A stretch of DNA of 64,000 nt from Sesamum alatum (GCA_034509735.1 JACGWO010000003.1:5394001-5458000); one strand, 5' to 3'; shown: positions 47,746 through 61,317, numbered from the stretch's first letter. The notes: generated by a model from the sequence alone, not told the origin. Made by a program: numbers and translations.

Positions 47746-48814
47746 CAGTCGCTTCCTCCATCCTATGTCCCGTTTGTTGTAAACTACAACATGAACGGAC
47801 TTGAGAAGTCTATTCATGAGTTGATCAACATGCTGGTCCAATACGAGGCAACAACCCACTAGTCGGCGCCGGCGGTATTGATAAGAGAGGCTTCGACCTC
47901 CAAGGCGAATGGCAAGAGGGCCGAACGCTGGAAGAGGAAAAAGGGCAAAGGGAAGACGGTTGCGGCCCCTGTTCGTGCTCCGGGCGTTCCTGATGCTCTG
48001 GTTGGACCGAGCAAAGGGAAAGGGAAGGCCCATGGTTCTCAGCGGTCCAAGGCAAATGATGTCTGCATGCATTGCCAAAGGAAAGGGCATTGGAAGAGGG
48101 AGTGCCCACAACTCCTCACCAACCCAGGTATGTTTGTGGTTGAAATAAATATGATTACTAATTCTGCTTCATGGGTATTGGATACCGGGTGTGGTGCTCA
48201 CATCTGCAATGATTTGAAGGCACAACAAAGAAGCAGAAGGCTAACCAAGGATGAGATGATCCTGAGGCTAGGCGATGGCAAGGCCGTTGCTGCGGAGGCC
48301 GTAGGATCACTAGAGTTAGCCATTAGTAGTCATGTTAGAATTGTACTGAACGACTGTTTCTATGTACCTAGCATGATTAAAAACATTGTTTCCATCCCGG
48401 TCCTTGAGAAGGAGGGATATGAATTTACCATCAATAAAAACGACTTATTCATAATTAAAGACGGTATTTCTCGTCTGCTTGGTACATTGGTCAATGGTCT
48501 GTACATACTTCAACAGTTTAATTGGATTATGACAGCAGAACACAAACAAAAACGTGATGATCATAATAACGCGCAGATATGGGATGCGAGGTTAGGTCAT
48601 ATCTCTAAAGATAGGATAAGAAGGTTGGTGAACTCAAAGAGTCTAGAAATAGACGATTTGGACAACCTACCGACCTGCGAATCCTGTCTGAAGGGAAAGA
48701 TGACCAAGAAACCCTTTGTTGGACAAAGTATGCTAGCCAGTGGTCTGTTGGATTTGATCCATACGGATGTCTATTGCCCACTAAATACTCAGGCTAGAAG
48801 TGGGTACTCGTACT
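47746..48814 (+). pseudogene. C2 first gag C-terminus, protease, integrase start
   Basis: Gag resumes directly after the duplication. The frame 47878-49089 holds the zinc knuckle CMHCQRKGHWKREC, the protease WVLDTGCGAHICND, FYVPSMIKNIVSIP, the pre-integrase ARLGHISKDR and CESCLKGKMTKKPF, ending at about SGYSYF. From 48815 the frame runs on into leader sequence by chance to 49089, so the last 90 or so codons are not protein-coding in origin. A nonsense change lies near 47860 (TAG in place of a Lys codon). Confidence 0.82.
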
Positions 48815-49364
48815 TCAGGATCAAAATGGTATTTTGGTCTGTCCGAGCCTTCCATCCACAACAATGTGGTGAGGAAGCTACCACTACCCAAGTGTGGTCT
48901 CACGAGTCGTGGCACACTTGGACTAGGGGAAAGCTGCACTATTGTTGTGAACAAAAAGACTACGGCTCGCTGTTTCCCCTGTCTCACGAGTCGTGGGGGG
49001 CGACAGTTTTGAGGCATGATTTGGTTGATGGGTCGGGCCCAACACTGAGTAACATGGTTCGCTTGGAGTCCTCGGGACCATGTGAATAGGTGAGGCAAAA
49101 TATCTTGGGAATCTCATTGGATGAGAATGATATTGGATATCTCCTACAAGGTCTTCTTCATGTGAATCGTAAAAGCGGGGCATGGAGATTACGCTTGTGG
49201 ATCCCAAGCCCACTAGGAAATGGTTTTCCGAAACTCCGCTTGAGAGTGGCGGACTTTCGTATAAATAGTGGGAGGGTTAGAGACTAAAAGACCAAGTTTT
49301 CAACTTGAACAATAATATTACCATCATCTGCTAAAATCTGCTTTACATTTTCATTAATGTAGAT
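48815..49364 (+). promoter_or_regulatory. C2 second leader (partial)
   Basis: This is equivalent to about 44771-45315. It has near-palindromes at 48897-48911 and 48981-48995 and TATAAATA at 49260-49267. The LTR, primer site and CG island of this second unit are absent. Confidence 0.82.
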
Positions 49365-50629
49365 ATGTCTAAGAACCCGTTAACCATGATTCTTGAGACT
49401 AACAAATTCAACGGAACGAACTACTCGGACTGGTTGAGAAACCTGAGGATTGTCCTCGGTTTCGAGAACCAAGGCTACGTCTTGGACGAGCCGCCACCGA
49501 GCAACTTACCGGAGGGGTCCACGCCTGAAGAACGTTTGACGTTCGAGAAATGGCATGAGGACAACCGGAAAGTATGTAGTATCATACTGGCTTCGATGTC
49601 TAACGACATCCAAAAGCAGTATGAGGGCTGGACAACGTCTCCGCCATAATGCTCCGCATGAACGAGGTTTATGCGGTTCCGGATAGGCATATTAAATATG
49701 CCGCCACAAAAGCATTCTTTGGCACCAATCTCGTTGAAGGAGCGTCTGTACAGAGTCATGGGGTCAAGATGCTCTCCCTAGTGGAGAAACTCGAGGACCT
49801 TAAAGCTGGGCTTAAGAATGACACGTACATTGACGTGATCCTCCAGTCGCTTCCTCCATCCTATAACCCGTTTGTTGTAAACTACAACATGAACGGACTT
49901 GAGAAGTCTATTCATGAGTTGATCAACATGCTGGTCCAATACGAGGCAACGACCCGCAAGTCGGCGCTGGCGGTATTGATAGGAGAGGCTTCGACCTCCA
50001 AGGCGAATGGCAAGAGGGCCGGACGCTGGAAGAGGAAGAAGGGCAAAGGGAAGACGGTTGTGGCCCCTGCTCATGCTCCGGGCGTCCTTGTTGCTCCGGT
50101 TGGACCGAGCAAAGGGAAAGGGAAGGCCCGTGGTTCTCAGCGGTCCAAGGCAAATGATGTTTGCATACATTGTCAAGGGAAAGGGCATTGGAAGAGGGAG
50201 TGCCCACAACTCCTCTCCAACCCAGGTGTGTTTGTGGTTGAAGTTAATATGATTACTAATTCTGCTTCATGGGTTTTGGATACCGGGTATGGTGCTCACA
50301 TCTGCAATGATTTGCAGGCACTGCAAAGAAGCAGAAGGCTAACCAAGGATGAGATGATCCTGAGGCTAGGCGATGGCAAGGCCGTTGCTGCGGAGGCCGT
50401 AGGATCACTAGAGTTAGCCATTAGTGGTCATGTTAGGATTGTACTGAACGACTGTTTCTATGTACCTAGCATGATTAAAAACATTGTTTCCATCCCGGTC
50501 CTTGATAAGGAGGGATATGAATTTACCATCAATAAAAACGGTTTTTCATTATCAAAGATGGTATTTCTCATTTGCTTGGTACATTGGTCAACGGTCTGTA
50601 CATACTTCAACAGTCTAATTGGATTATGA
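49365..50629 (+). pseudogene. C2 second gag-protease, frameshifted
   Basis: Gag starts at 49365 and is open to 49649; one base is missing in TATGAGGGCTGG (about 49625). It continues in 49649-50629, with the full gag C-terminus, zinc knuckle CIHCQGKGHWKREC and protease WVLDTGYGAHICND, where the usual Cys after Gly is Tyr. One T is lost in the poly-T near 50545, which shifts the end. Confidence 0.87.
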
Positions 50630-52870
50630 CTGCAGAACACAAACGGAAACGTGATGATCATAATAACGCACAGATATAGCATGCGAGGTTAGGTCATATC
50701 TCTAAAGATAGGATAAGAAGGTTGGTGGACTCAAAAGAGTCTAGAAATAGACGATTTGGACAACCTACCGACCTGCGAATCCTGTCTAAAGGGAAAGATG
50801 ACCAAGAAACCCTTTGTTGGACAAAGTACGCTAGCCAGTGGTCTGTTGGATTTGATCCATACAGATGTCTGTGGTCCACTAAATACTCAGGCTAGAGGTG
50901 GGTACTCGTACTTCATAACCTTTACCGATGATCACTCACGGTATGGTTATGTTTACCTGATGAGGTATAAGTCTGAAGCCTTTGGAAGGTTTAAGGAATA
51001 CAGACTTGAAGTAGAGAACCAAACCGGTCGAAAGATCAAAGCCCTTCGGTCGGACCGAGGTGGAGAGTATTTGAGTGGTGAGTTTACTGATTATCTAAAA
51101 GAGAATGGGATTCTCTCTCAGTTGACCCCTCCTGGAACACCGCAGCTTAATGGTGTGTCTGAAAGGAGGAATCGGACCTTGTTGGACATGGTCCGATCCA
51201 TGATGAGTTTTACCGAACTACCCCTTTCCTTCGGGGATATGCTCTTGAGACGGCGGCCAAAGTTTTGAACTTGGCGCCATCTAAAAGGGTATCCCAGACG
51301 CCATATGAGATATGGCATGGCAAGCCTGCCTCCTACAAATACTTGAAAGTGTGGGGTTGCCCCGCATATGTCAAGAGATTAGTGGGAGATAAACTGGACT
51401 TGAGGTCTAGTTTATGCAGGTTCATCGGATATCCGAAAGAAACTGCGGGGTATTATTTCTATGATCCCTCCGAGCAAAAGGTTTTTATCTCGCGAAACGC
51501 AGTGTTCTTGGAAAAAGGTTTTCCATCGGATAGTCGACGCGATGAGGTGCTCCTTGAGGAATCAAGTGAGGCACCCCATGAGGCGGCAGTGACATCTGAG
51601 CCAGTGGTTCCCACTGATATTGTTCCAGTCCTCCGTAGGTCGGCCAGAGTATCCCATACACCTGATAGGTATGGATTTCTGGGCCTGACCGGTCAGTTGG
51701 ATAATGATCCAAAGACGTACGGAGAAGCGATGTCGGACATCGATTCGGACAAGTGGCTTGAGGCCATGAAATTCGAGATGGACTCGATGGGTACAAATAA
51801 GGTTTGGACCCTAGCAGTTCCACCAAAAGGGGTTAAACCCGAAGCTGGAACATACATTTTGATGAAGTCATACGGGGATATGATTTCATCAAGAACGAGT
51901 CCGATCCTTGTGTATACAAGAAGATCAGTGGGAGCTCAGTTGCGTTTTTGGTGCTTTACGTGGATGACATCTTGCTCATTGGGAATGATGCTAAGATGTT
52001 GGGTACCACTAAATCTTGGTTGTCAATGCAATTCTCCATGAAGGATATGGGCGAGGCATCCTACATCCTTGGCATTAAGATCTACAGGGATAGATCTAGA
52101 AGGATGTTAGGAATGGCCCAGTCCTTGTAAGTTATCCAAGAAGCAGTCTCCTAAGACTGACGAGGAGCTTAAACGGATGTTGGACATCCCCTATGTTTCA
52201 GCCGTAGGCAGCATACAGTATGTTGTTCAGTGCACTAGACCTGATATGGCTTTCGCTTTGAGCGTAACAAGTCGATATCAGTTGTGTGCCGGGGAGGCAC
52301 ACTGGAGTGCAGTCAAGACTATCCTGAAGTACCTGAAAAAGGACTAAGGACATGTTCTTGATCTACGGCGGTGGAGAGTTGATACTGGAAGGCTATAGCG
52401 ACGCTAGCTTCCAGTCGGATGACGATGATGCCAAGTCTCAATCTGGTTATGTGTTCAGACTTAATGGTGGCGTGGTCGCTTGGAAGAGTTCCAAGCAGGC
52501 TACCACGGCGGACTCCACCACAGAGTCTGAATACATAGCAGCTTCGAAAGCTGCCAAGGAGTGGTTTGGTTGATGAGCTACATCCAAGGGTTGGATGTAG
52601 TACCTACCATTGCTAAGCCTGTAATTATCTTTATGATAACAACGGGGCGATAGCGTTAGCAAAGGAACCGAGATCTCATCACGATCCAAGGATATTCTTA
52701 GACGCTACCATCTACTTCGAGAGATGGATAGCAGGAGTGACATTCGGTTGGACCGAGTCAGCTCCGCAGAAAACATAGCAGATCCACTTGCTAAGCCCAT
52801 GTCGCAAGTTGCCCATACTCACCATCTGAATAAGAGGTTTGAGGCCAATGGGTGATTGGCTTTAGGTCAA
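50630..52870 (+). pseudogene. C2 pol: integrase, deleted RT, RNase H
   Basis: TAG at about 50677 replaces the Trp of the pre-integrase motif. Integrase is open at 50756-51268 (CESCLKGKMTKKPF to MMSFTELPLSF). A base is missing near 51230, and 51265-52041 continues it. Within RT about 330 bases are missing at 51842 compared with C1: the part from after KGVKP to ASRSW, including the first catalytic Asp. The YVDD motif remains at 51957-51968. A second deletion of about 80 bases sits near 52128. RNase H is at about 52180-52573, with GYSDASFQSDD and TTESEYIAASKAAKEW. A polypurine tract (AAGTGGGAGAT) precedes the LTR. Confidence 0.85.
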
Positions 52871-52879
52871 GTGGGAGAT

Positions 52880-55108
52880 TGTTGGAATAGGTGACCAGAA
52901 AGCCAATAGGTTTGGCAATTTGTAACCTATCGACAACTTGATGTGAATGTAATATTATTATATGATGAATAAGATGAGTATTCGTCACCAATGGTACCTT
53001 CTTTGTTGCGCTCATCTTACATTTGTTAAAACGGTGTTTAACTTATATCGCAACAAAGCCCACAGACCATGGATAACAACTCGTGCAGTTGGGCCACGCA
53101 TTGGATGGTGGTCATGAAACCAACTGATTAAGAGTTGGGTCTGAAACGTTCCAAGTCGAGGACCTCGAGACAGGGCATCGAGAGTCCTATTGAGACTTGC
53201 GTCAAGAGTCGTGTTCATTGGATGAGTGCCGTGTTTCATCGGCGACAGGCGTGGGACGCCTACACGATCTTGATGGGTTGGTCGACTGGGGTCGAGCCGA
53301 CTGGACTGACTCGCGGGGATCATCATATGGAAGCCTTGGAGGCTTGGTCGGTATGATTGGATTTCCCCGGTTCCGATAGTACGGGAGTAATGCTCAGACT
53401 TGAGGAATCATGGCAGTCACGTGCACAGGACGGCTGTATCTTGGATCTGGCGAGAGGTGATCATTCTGTAAGATGATCATTATAAGCGTTGTCCAGTGCA
53501 GTCAGAATGTGTAGCGAGGACGGTGGATTCCAAGAAGAGGATCCGTCCCTTGTCAGTATGTGACAGAGGTATCTCCTATGCACTCGGAGACACGTTCATG
53601 CTGTTTGAAGCTGTGGCCACAGTGGTTGGTCGAACAGGGAATGGTTTCCTGTGTCGACGCAATGAAGCATACGTGGTCTCGACTATTAAGCATAGATGCC
53701 TAGTCAAGGATGGGAACCGACGCCCAATTCCATACCCTAGACTAAGGTCGGGAGACGGTAGACGGAAGGATCGTAACCGTACGGAATCGGCGCCTAAATG
53801 TTCACGCCAATTTACCTAGTCTCTAGTGCCATGGACCGTTGCTAGACGGCCACCCATGGTAACGGGCCCTTGTGGGACACGGGCCCAAGTCTAGCTGAGG
53901 GTGAACCTAAAGGGTCACACACAAATCACCAAGGAGGTTGAGAGATCGACTTGGAGTCAATCTCGTAGGATAAAATAAGTAGTTGGATTACTTAAGGGAA
54001 AGTCCATTGGATGGACGGGCCGATATTGTATCGGGCTTTCATTTAATCGGTAAATTGGATTTTCGATTAAATATGGAAAGTTGAGATGTTGAGACGTTGG
54101 ATCTTTTAATTGGATTAAAAGATCAACGAGAATAATTTAAGTGGACATTAAATTGGATTTAATATTAGGTTCGTCGTAATTGGATTACGATAAAACCCGG
54201 TCCGTTAAATTATACCCGAGAGGAGAAATAATTCCTAATTTGGAATGGAAAGAAGTTGGACTTCTTTCCTTAATTAAACATGGCCGACACGCTCCCTTGG
54301 AGGAAGCAAAATCAGCCATGTTTCATGCTAGGTGGTATGTTGACGTATCTCTTTTGGAAAGAGACAAATCAACTCCAATCAAGCTCTTCCCTTTTGGTAT
54401 GATTTGATCATACCATAAATTTTGGTAGGCTTGATTGAAGAATTGATGGTGATTGATTGGAATGAATCTAGACATCCTTGGATGAACCTAGACACATTCC
54501 AATAATCACATTAATTATGTATATATATTAGAATATACAACACCAAGCATAAGTGATTCATTATTCATCTTTTTCTAGGAAAAAGAGAAGACAAAAAATC
54601 CTCTCCTCTCTCTCAAAATTTCGTGCTCCCTCCCTCTCTTACACTTGTGTTCTTCACTTGATTTTGAATCAAGAAGAAGAACAAAGTAAGTTTAAGAGAA
54701 CACTAATTCATAGTGTTCTTCTCTTAAACCGATTTCTTCCTAAACCCGTTCTTTTCTAGCAAGAAGAACGTATGTTTCTTCCGGTGTGGTGTGGATCACC
54801 TTTGGAGAATCCATACGTTTGGATTTCGTGAGCATTCCGAAGAAGGAACAACGCTAGTAGCCGGGAGCATACGCTAAACAATCAAAGGTAACGGTTAATT
54901 ACGCTTTGATTGATTTCATTTGTATATCTATGCCCTATGTGTTTAAATATATGTTTTAATATTTACACATCCTACATTGAACGCCCGGTTGAGCACCCAA
55001 GGGTACACCCCTTGGGATTCGCGTATTTTGAATTTGATTTAAATTTACGCACCATTTATCGCTTCCTCGCTTCCGCTCGCGCACCCGGGCGGATCCGCTT
55101 GTCCTTCA
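52880..55108 (+). repeat. 3' LTR of C2 (2229 bp)
   Basis: TGTTGGAATAGG...CTTGTCCTTCA. It is very similar to the C1 LTRs. The U3 module lies at about 53815-53930. Confidence 0.92.
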
Positions 55109-55113
55109 ATATT

Positions 55114-56796
55114 ACATGGTCATCATAAGCCTCGTCCAGTGCAGTCGGAGTATGTAAGAACGGTAAATTCCAAGATAGGATCTGTCCCCTGTCAAAGGAT
55201 ATGACAGCAAGATCTCCTATGCGCTCGGAGATGGTTTAGACTCACAAAGTCTATGACCATAGCACTTGATGTAGTGGGAAAGGATTTCCTACGTCGAGTT
55301 AAACCTGTCTCGAGCATTATGCATAGCTTCCTAGTCCAGGATGGGAACCGACCCCTAGACTAAAGGCCGGGAGACAGGTGACAGTAGGACCTTACCCGTA
55401 CGTATCGAGCGTCGGTAGGACCGCACCTGCATATAACTCGGAGCCTAAATGTTCACAACATAAATTCACCTAGTCTCTAGTGCCATGGACCGTTGCTAGA
55501 TGGCCACCCATGGTAACGAACTACTTTGGTTATGAAATAACAAGAAGTAGGTCCAAGTCTAGCTGAAAGGTGAACCTAAAGAGTCACACCCGCTACACCA
55601 AATGATAGGAAATTAATTTGGAATTAATTCCGGGAGAAGGTTTAATTTAATGGAATTAAATTATACTTCTTGGAGATTCAAGCCTCGATGAATTATTTGG
55701 AATAATCGGGCTTGAGTTCATAAATTAGATTTATGAATTTTATAAAGCATGGGCTTTCCTTTTAATTAGATTAAAAGGGTGAATTAATTAATTAGTGGGC
55801 TTGGTATATTAAAAAGGATTTAATATAAAGTCCATGGGACTATTTAATTTATAATTAAATAATCCCATTCTATGGAATTAATTAATGGGCTTGGTATATT
55901 AAATAGGATTTAATATAAAGTCCATGGGACTATTTAATTTAGAATTAAATAAGTCCTTTCCATTAATTAATTAATGGGCTTAGTATATTAAATATGATTT
56001 AATATAAAGTACATGAGAATATTTAATTTAGAATTAAATAGGCCCATTCCATAAAGCCCATCAAAATGGATGGACAAAATTTGATCTAGAGAATGATGAG
56101 ATGAAGGGCCATGATTAATTTAACTTAATCAAAGCCTAATTTGACTAGGATTTGACTAGGTCAAAATCCTAGTCAAAGTGTGTCTCTTTGGAAGAGTTTG
56201 AGAAGGAATAGGAAATTCCATCTTCTATATATACTCAAAAAAACACACACTCACACCTAGTATTCAATAAACTCTCATCTCTCCATTCTCCCTCAAATTT
56301 TCGTCCATCCCTATTTCACTCTCCAAGAATACTACTTTGTTCTTCTTGATTTATTCAAGTTAAGAACATAAGAGACATTGATTGCGTTAATTCATAGCGT
56401 GTATCGATGTCTCTTCTCCCCAAATAATTTCTTGCTAGCACAAGGGTTGTTTTCTTTCCGGTGGAGCGAGTAAGATGATTTAGAGGGTCTCTTCTTTGAG
56501 ATCTTGGTGCAAAACGGGGAACAATGCATGTAGCCGAAACGAAGACAAAACTACAACCGGGTAGGTTCTTTAATTTCGTTCTTTCGGTTTTAATTCTATG
56601 GCCTCCATGTTGTGTTTTATTGAACATGAGATACACCGAATGCCCGGGAGAATCAAGGGCACACCCCTTGATTCGTTTATGTATGTTATGCATAATTTAA
56701 ATTCCTTTTAATTATGCTTTGTAATTTTTTATTACGCATTCTTTCGCGCTTCCGCTATACGCGCTCATCTCCCGGGACGATCCACATAATCTTTCA
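55114..56796 (+). repeat. 5' LTR of element D, 3' three quarters
   Basis: It matches the reverse complement of 58273 to about 59966 and ends CA at 56796. It contains a triplicated AT-rich unit (about 55790-56050, with TTAATATAAAGT and CATGGGACTATTTAATTT), a TATATATA box (56226-56233) and the U3 module (about 55465-55600). Confidence 0.85.
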
Positions 56797-56797
56797 G

Positions 56798-56810
56798 TGG
56801 TATCAGAGCC
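56798..56810 (+). promoter_or_regulatory. Element D primer-binding site
   Basis: TGGTATCAGAGCC, one base after the LTR end; complementary to initiator tRNA-Met. Confidence 0.88.
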
Positions 56811-58272
56811 CGGTTCGGTGTATAGGCCTAGAATTCTATGTGCTATGTGCGTTTAAGCATGATAAACGTATTTTTATTTACGTTTTTAGCATGTTTGTCG
56901 TAGATATTTATTGGCGTTTAATTTTGCATCGGATTTTGGATCTTGGTTTTCTTGAATGTGTTAATACATGTTCTAGGGTTGAATTTATCTTGTGGTTCAG
57001 AAAATAGCATGAAAAAGTTGAAAAAGAGTGAAAAAACGGCGAACCGACAGCAGCAGCACGCTGGCCGCACGCACAGGGGCGCGGCCGGGCGCGCGTGCAG
57101 GCAGGGGCCTGCGCGCGCGCCGGCCAGCGCGCCCAGCGTGCGCGCTGAACCGGCCGCGCGCGCAGGCATGGGCGCCTGGCCGGCCGGTTGTGCCGTTTTC
57201 CGTTTCTCTCCCGTTTTTGGCTCGTTTTTCAAAACTATTTTTACTGAATTATTTTTATGATATTTTATGCATTATTCTGAACCCGTTGACTTAGAATATT
57301 TATTTTTGAGATTTGGAATTTCCTAAAATAAATATTGCTTGGTTGACGAGGAAAGGGTTTCCTAACAGGATTTAATTTTTGCAATGGTTGCACCAATGAT
57401 CAAAATTCATATGTGAAATTTCGCAATAATTTCTGCGTTTTATGATGTTGGACATCATGGTTATTTTATAGTTTGAGCATGAGTAGACCTTAACATGTAT
57501 TAATATTGCACAAATGTTGGGTTTTGGGATTCTTGAATATCTGAGTATATTCTTGAATTGTTGGTTTTAGTGTTTTCAGAAAATTTGATTTTTCTGCATA
57601 ATTCTTGGAATTTTTCTGAATTAATTAACTTGGGGCATTTTAATTTTGGTTGAGATTTTATATTTCATAGAATTAATATTGCCTTGTTAGTTATGGAAAA
57701 GGTTTTTCCAACAAAAATCGTTGTGCATAGGTTGCACTATTATCCAATGTTTGGTGTGAATATTTTACATGTAGTTTCTGCATTTATTTTATGGTATGGA
57801 TTATCATGGATGTTGGTATAGCATATTTTACGTGGGATATGTATTTGTGCTATTTGTGTTAATTGATTTGACAAAGGATGATCACAAAGCCCCTAGACCG
57901 CATGTATGGTTTATTTACATTTATTTGTTGGGTTGTGGCCTGTGTGCCTCTTTGTTTTCCTCTCTGTCTCTCTTCTAGTTGCCTTGGAATAATAAGGCTT
58001 TCTCTCTCCCTCCTAATGTACTCCCCCCAAATGTTTAATTGGGGTTTCTTATTTTATGATGTAATAAGAGTAGAATTAGTGGTGAGGTTTTATTTTTTTT
58101 GCAAATAAAAGCTGCAAGAGAAGACAAGCCCAAGGTGTTGGAGGCCCATGGAGGTTGCCATCAGATGGCCCACTGAGGATTCATGGAGAAGAAGTCCGGT
58201 GTAGGCCCACGATGGAGAGCCCAAGAAGATAAAGAGGACTTACAAGGCCCATTGCATGTAATGGGTTATTAA
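56811..58272 (+). promoter_or_regulatory. Element D leader, first part, with CG island
   Basis: No gene. The CG island is at 57040-57190. Shared leader motifs are near 57875-58090. ATTAA (58268-58272) is the target duplication of the solo LTR. Confidence 0.75.
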
Positions 58273-60516
58273 TGAAAGATTATGTGGATCGGCCCAGGAC
58301 ATTAACGCGAATAGCGGAAGCGCGAAATAGTGCGTAATAAAAAAAATTACAAAGCATAATTCAACGGAATTTAAATCATGCATAATATACATAAACGAAT
58401 CAAGGGGTGTGCCCTTGATTCTCCCGGGCGTTCGGTGTATCTCATGTTCAATAAAACACAACATGGAGGCCATAGAATTGAAACCGAAAAAACAAAATTA
58501 AAGAACCTACCCGGTTGTAGTTTTGTCTTCGTTTCGGCTACATGCATTGTTCCCCGTTTTGCACCAAGATCTCAAAGAAGAGACCCTCTAAATCATCTCA
58601 CTCGCTCCACCGGAAAGCAAACAACCCTTGTACTAACAAGAAATTATTTGGGGAGAAGAGACATCGATACACGCTATGAATTAACGCAATCAATGTCTCT
58701 TATGTTCTTAACATGAATAAAATCAAGAAGAACAAAGTATAATTCTTGGAGAGAAAAGAAGGGGATGGACGAAAATCTTGAGAGGGATGAGAGATGAGAG
58801 TTGTAGAGAATACTAGGTGTGAGTGTGTGTTTTTTTTTAAGTATTTATAGAAGATGGAATTCCTATTCCTTCTCAAACTCTTCCAAAGAGACACACTTTG
58901 ACTAGGATTTTGACCTAGTCAAATCCTAGTCAAATTAGGCTTTGATTAAGTCAATTTATTCATGGCCCTTCATCTCATCATTCTCTAGATCAAATCTTGT
59001 CCATCCATTTTGATGGGCTTTATGGAATGGGCCTATTTAATTCTAAATTAAATATTCCCATGGACTTTATATTAAATCATATTTAATATACTAAGCCCAT
59101 TAATTAATTAATGGAAATGACTTATTTAATTCTAAATTAAATAGTCCCATGGACTTTATATTAAATCCTATTAATATATCAAGCCCATTAATTAATTCTA
59201 TAGAATGGGATTATTTAATTCTAAATTAAATAGTCCCATGGACTTTATATTAAATCCTATTTAATATACCAAGCCCACTAATTAATTAATTCACCCTTTT
59301 AATCTAATTAAAAGGAAAGCCCATGCTTTATAAAATTCATAAATCTAATTTATGAACTCAAGCCCGATTATTCCAAATAATCCATCGAGGCTTGAATCTC
59401 CAAGAAGTATAATTTAATTCCATTAAATTAAACCTTCTCCCGGAATTAATTCCAAATTAATTCCCTTTCATTTGGTGTAGCGGGTGTGACTCTTTAGGTT
59501 CACCTTTCAGCTAGACTTGGACCTACTTCTTGTTATTTCATAACCAAAGTAGTCCGTTACCATGGGTGGCCATCTAGCAACGGTCCATGGCACTAGAGAC
59601 TAGGTGAATATGTGGTGTGAACATTTAGGCTCCGAGTTATACGCAGGTGCGGTCCTACCGACGCTCGATACGTACGGGTACGGTCCTACTGTCGCCTGTC
59701 TCCCGGCCTTTAGTCTAGGGGTCGGTTCCCATCCTTGACTAGGCAATTATACATAATGCTCGAGATAGGTTTAACTCGACGTAGGAAATCCTTTCCCACT
59801 ACATTAGGTGCTATGGCCATAGACTTTGTGAGTCTAAACCATCCCTGAGCGCATAGGAGATCTTGCTGTCATATCCTTTGACAGGGGACAGATCCTATCT
59901 TGGAATTCACCGTTCTTACATACTCCGACTACACTGGACGAGGCTTATGATGACCATGTGATATAATCGGTCAAATTTCACCAGATCCAAGATACAGCCT
60001 TAGTATGTAGGGGACTGCCGTGATCCTCAAGTCCGAGGACTAATCCCGTACTATCGGAACCGGGAATACGAGTCATACCGACCAAGCCTGAGTAACTTCC
60101 ATATGACGATTCCCGCGAGTCACCTCAGTCGGCCGCTCCCCAGCAGGCCGACCCACTAACACTGCTTAGACGATCCTCGTCACCCGTCGATGAAACACGA
60201 CAGCAGATGCTTAGTGCAAGTCTCAAATGGATTCTCGATGCCCTGTCTCGAGATTCCTTTGACTTGGAGTATTTCAGACTGATTCGGCGAAACTGATTTC
60301 ATGAACCTACCTCCAAGCGTAGTTCCAATTTCCTGAAATGTTATTTCAGTCTGTGGGCATTTGTTGTGACATCATAACGATGCAAGCAGTAAGTACAACA
60401 AACTCATGCCTATGAATCCTTACTACATTCATTAACATAATATTACTTGTTCACAGATTGACGAATGGTTCTCAGAACAGCCAATACCATTGACTTTCTG
60501 GTCACCTATTCTAACA
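58273..60516 (-). repeat. Solo LTR, D family (2244 bp)
   Basis: TG at 60516 and CA at 58273 on the minus strand, flanked by ATTAA (58268-58272 and 60517-60521). It is inverted relative to the host LTR 55114-56796 and is the same family. The U3 module is at about 59490-59620. Confidence 0.92.
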
Positions 60517-60521
60517 ATTAA

Positions 60522-61317
60522 ATCTTGTAATAGCATAGGGCCTACCCTTAGATTGACCATAAATCCACTGCGGGCTCAGTGGGTCGCATAGGTTTGGGCT
60601 TGTGATCATCCTACAGGGGCGTGCTTGGCTTTATTTTGCATGCGATGCGTATTATATATTTATGATTATTCTATATAATTTATGTATGGTTACATTCACG
60701 CTTAGAATATTTCTGCCATAACGCATGCAATGCAATACTTAATATATGTGATGAGGTCTCGTTCTATCAAAACTCTCACTTGGTTAAACCAAGTTAAATA
60801 TAGACCCTTAATAAATGGACTAGGACTCTGGGAGTCTGTCCAAGCCTTCCATCCATGGCAACAGTGAGGAAGATCTTTTAGGTCGATAGCGTGGTCTCAC
60901 GAGTCGTGGCACGACTATCCTGCTTAAAAGAAGCTACACTTTGTCATGAACGAGGAGTAGACTGCTGTTACCTGTCTCACGAGTCGTGGAGGTAGCAGTG
61001 GGTCTATGAATCGGTTGATTGGGTCGGGTCTAACGCCCGAATAACGTGATTCGCTTGGAGTCCTCGGATCACGTGAAAGGGTGAGGCAATTATCTTGGGA
61101 ATCTCGTGGAACGAGAATGGTATGGAATATCTCCCACGGGTTCTTTTCCCATGCGAATCGTAAAAGCGGGGTATGGGGGAGATCGTTGTGGATCCCGAGC
61201 CCACTAGGAAAGGATTTCCCGAAAACAACGTTTGAGAGTGCCGTGTTTTCGTAGAAATAGTGGGAGAGGTTAAGGACTAAAGACCGAGACTTAACCAAAA
61301 TATTACTTCACTCGGCT
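60522..61317 (+). promoter_or_regulatory. Element D leader, second part
   Basis: Near-palindromes at 60894-60908 and 60974-60988. TAGAAATA at about 61252-61259 stands where younger elements have TATAAATA. No coding. Confidence 0.72.

Larger units (their letters stand above)
43414..55108 (+). mobile_element. Copia element C2, internally chimeric, 5' LTR mostly lost
   Basis: It runs from an LTR remnant (43414-43509) to a full 3' LTR (52880-55108). The inside holds two successive leader-gag units: 43510-48814 and 48815-52879. At about 48814 the integrase of the first unit jumps back to leader sequence equivalent to about 44771. A solo LTR (45796-47740) interrupts the first gag. ATATT at 55109-55113 fits a target site in the following LTR, but the left partner is gone. 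Confidence 0.85.

Noticed and set aside
48815..49089. C-terminal extension of the first C2 gag-protease frame
   Set aside because: This is leader sequence read by chance across the chimeric junction; the same sequence at 44771-45035 is non-coding.
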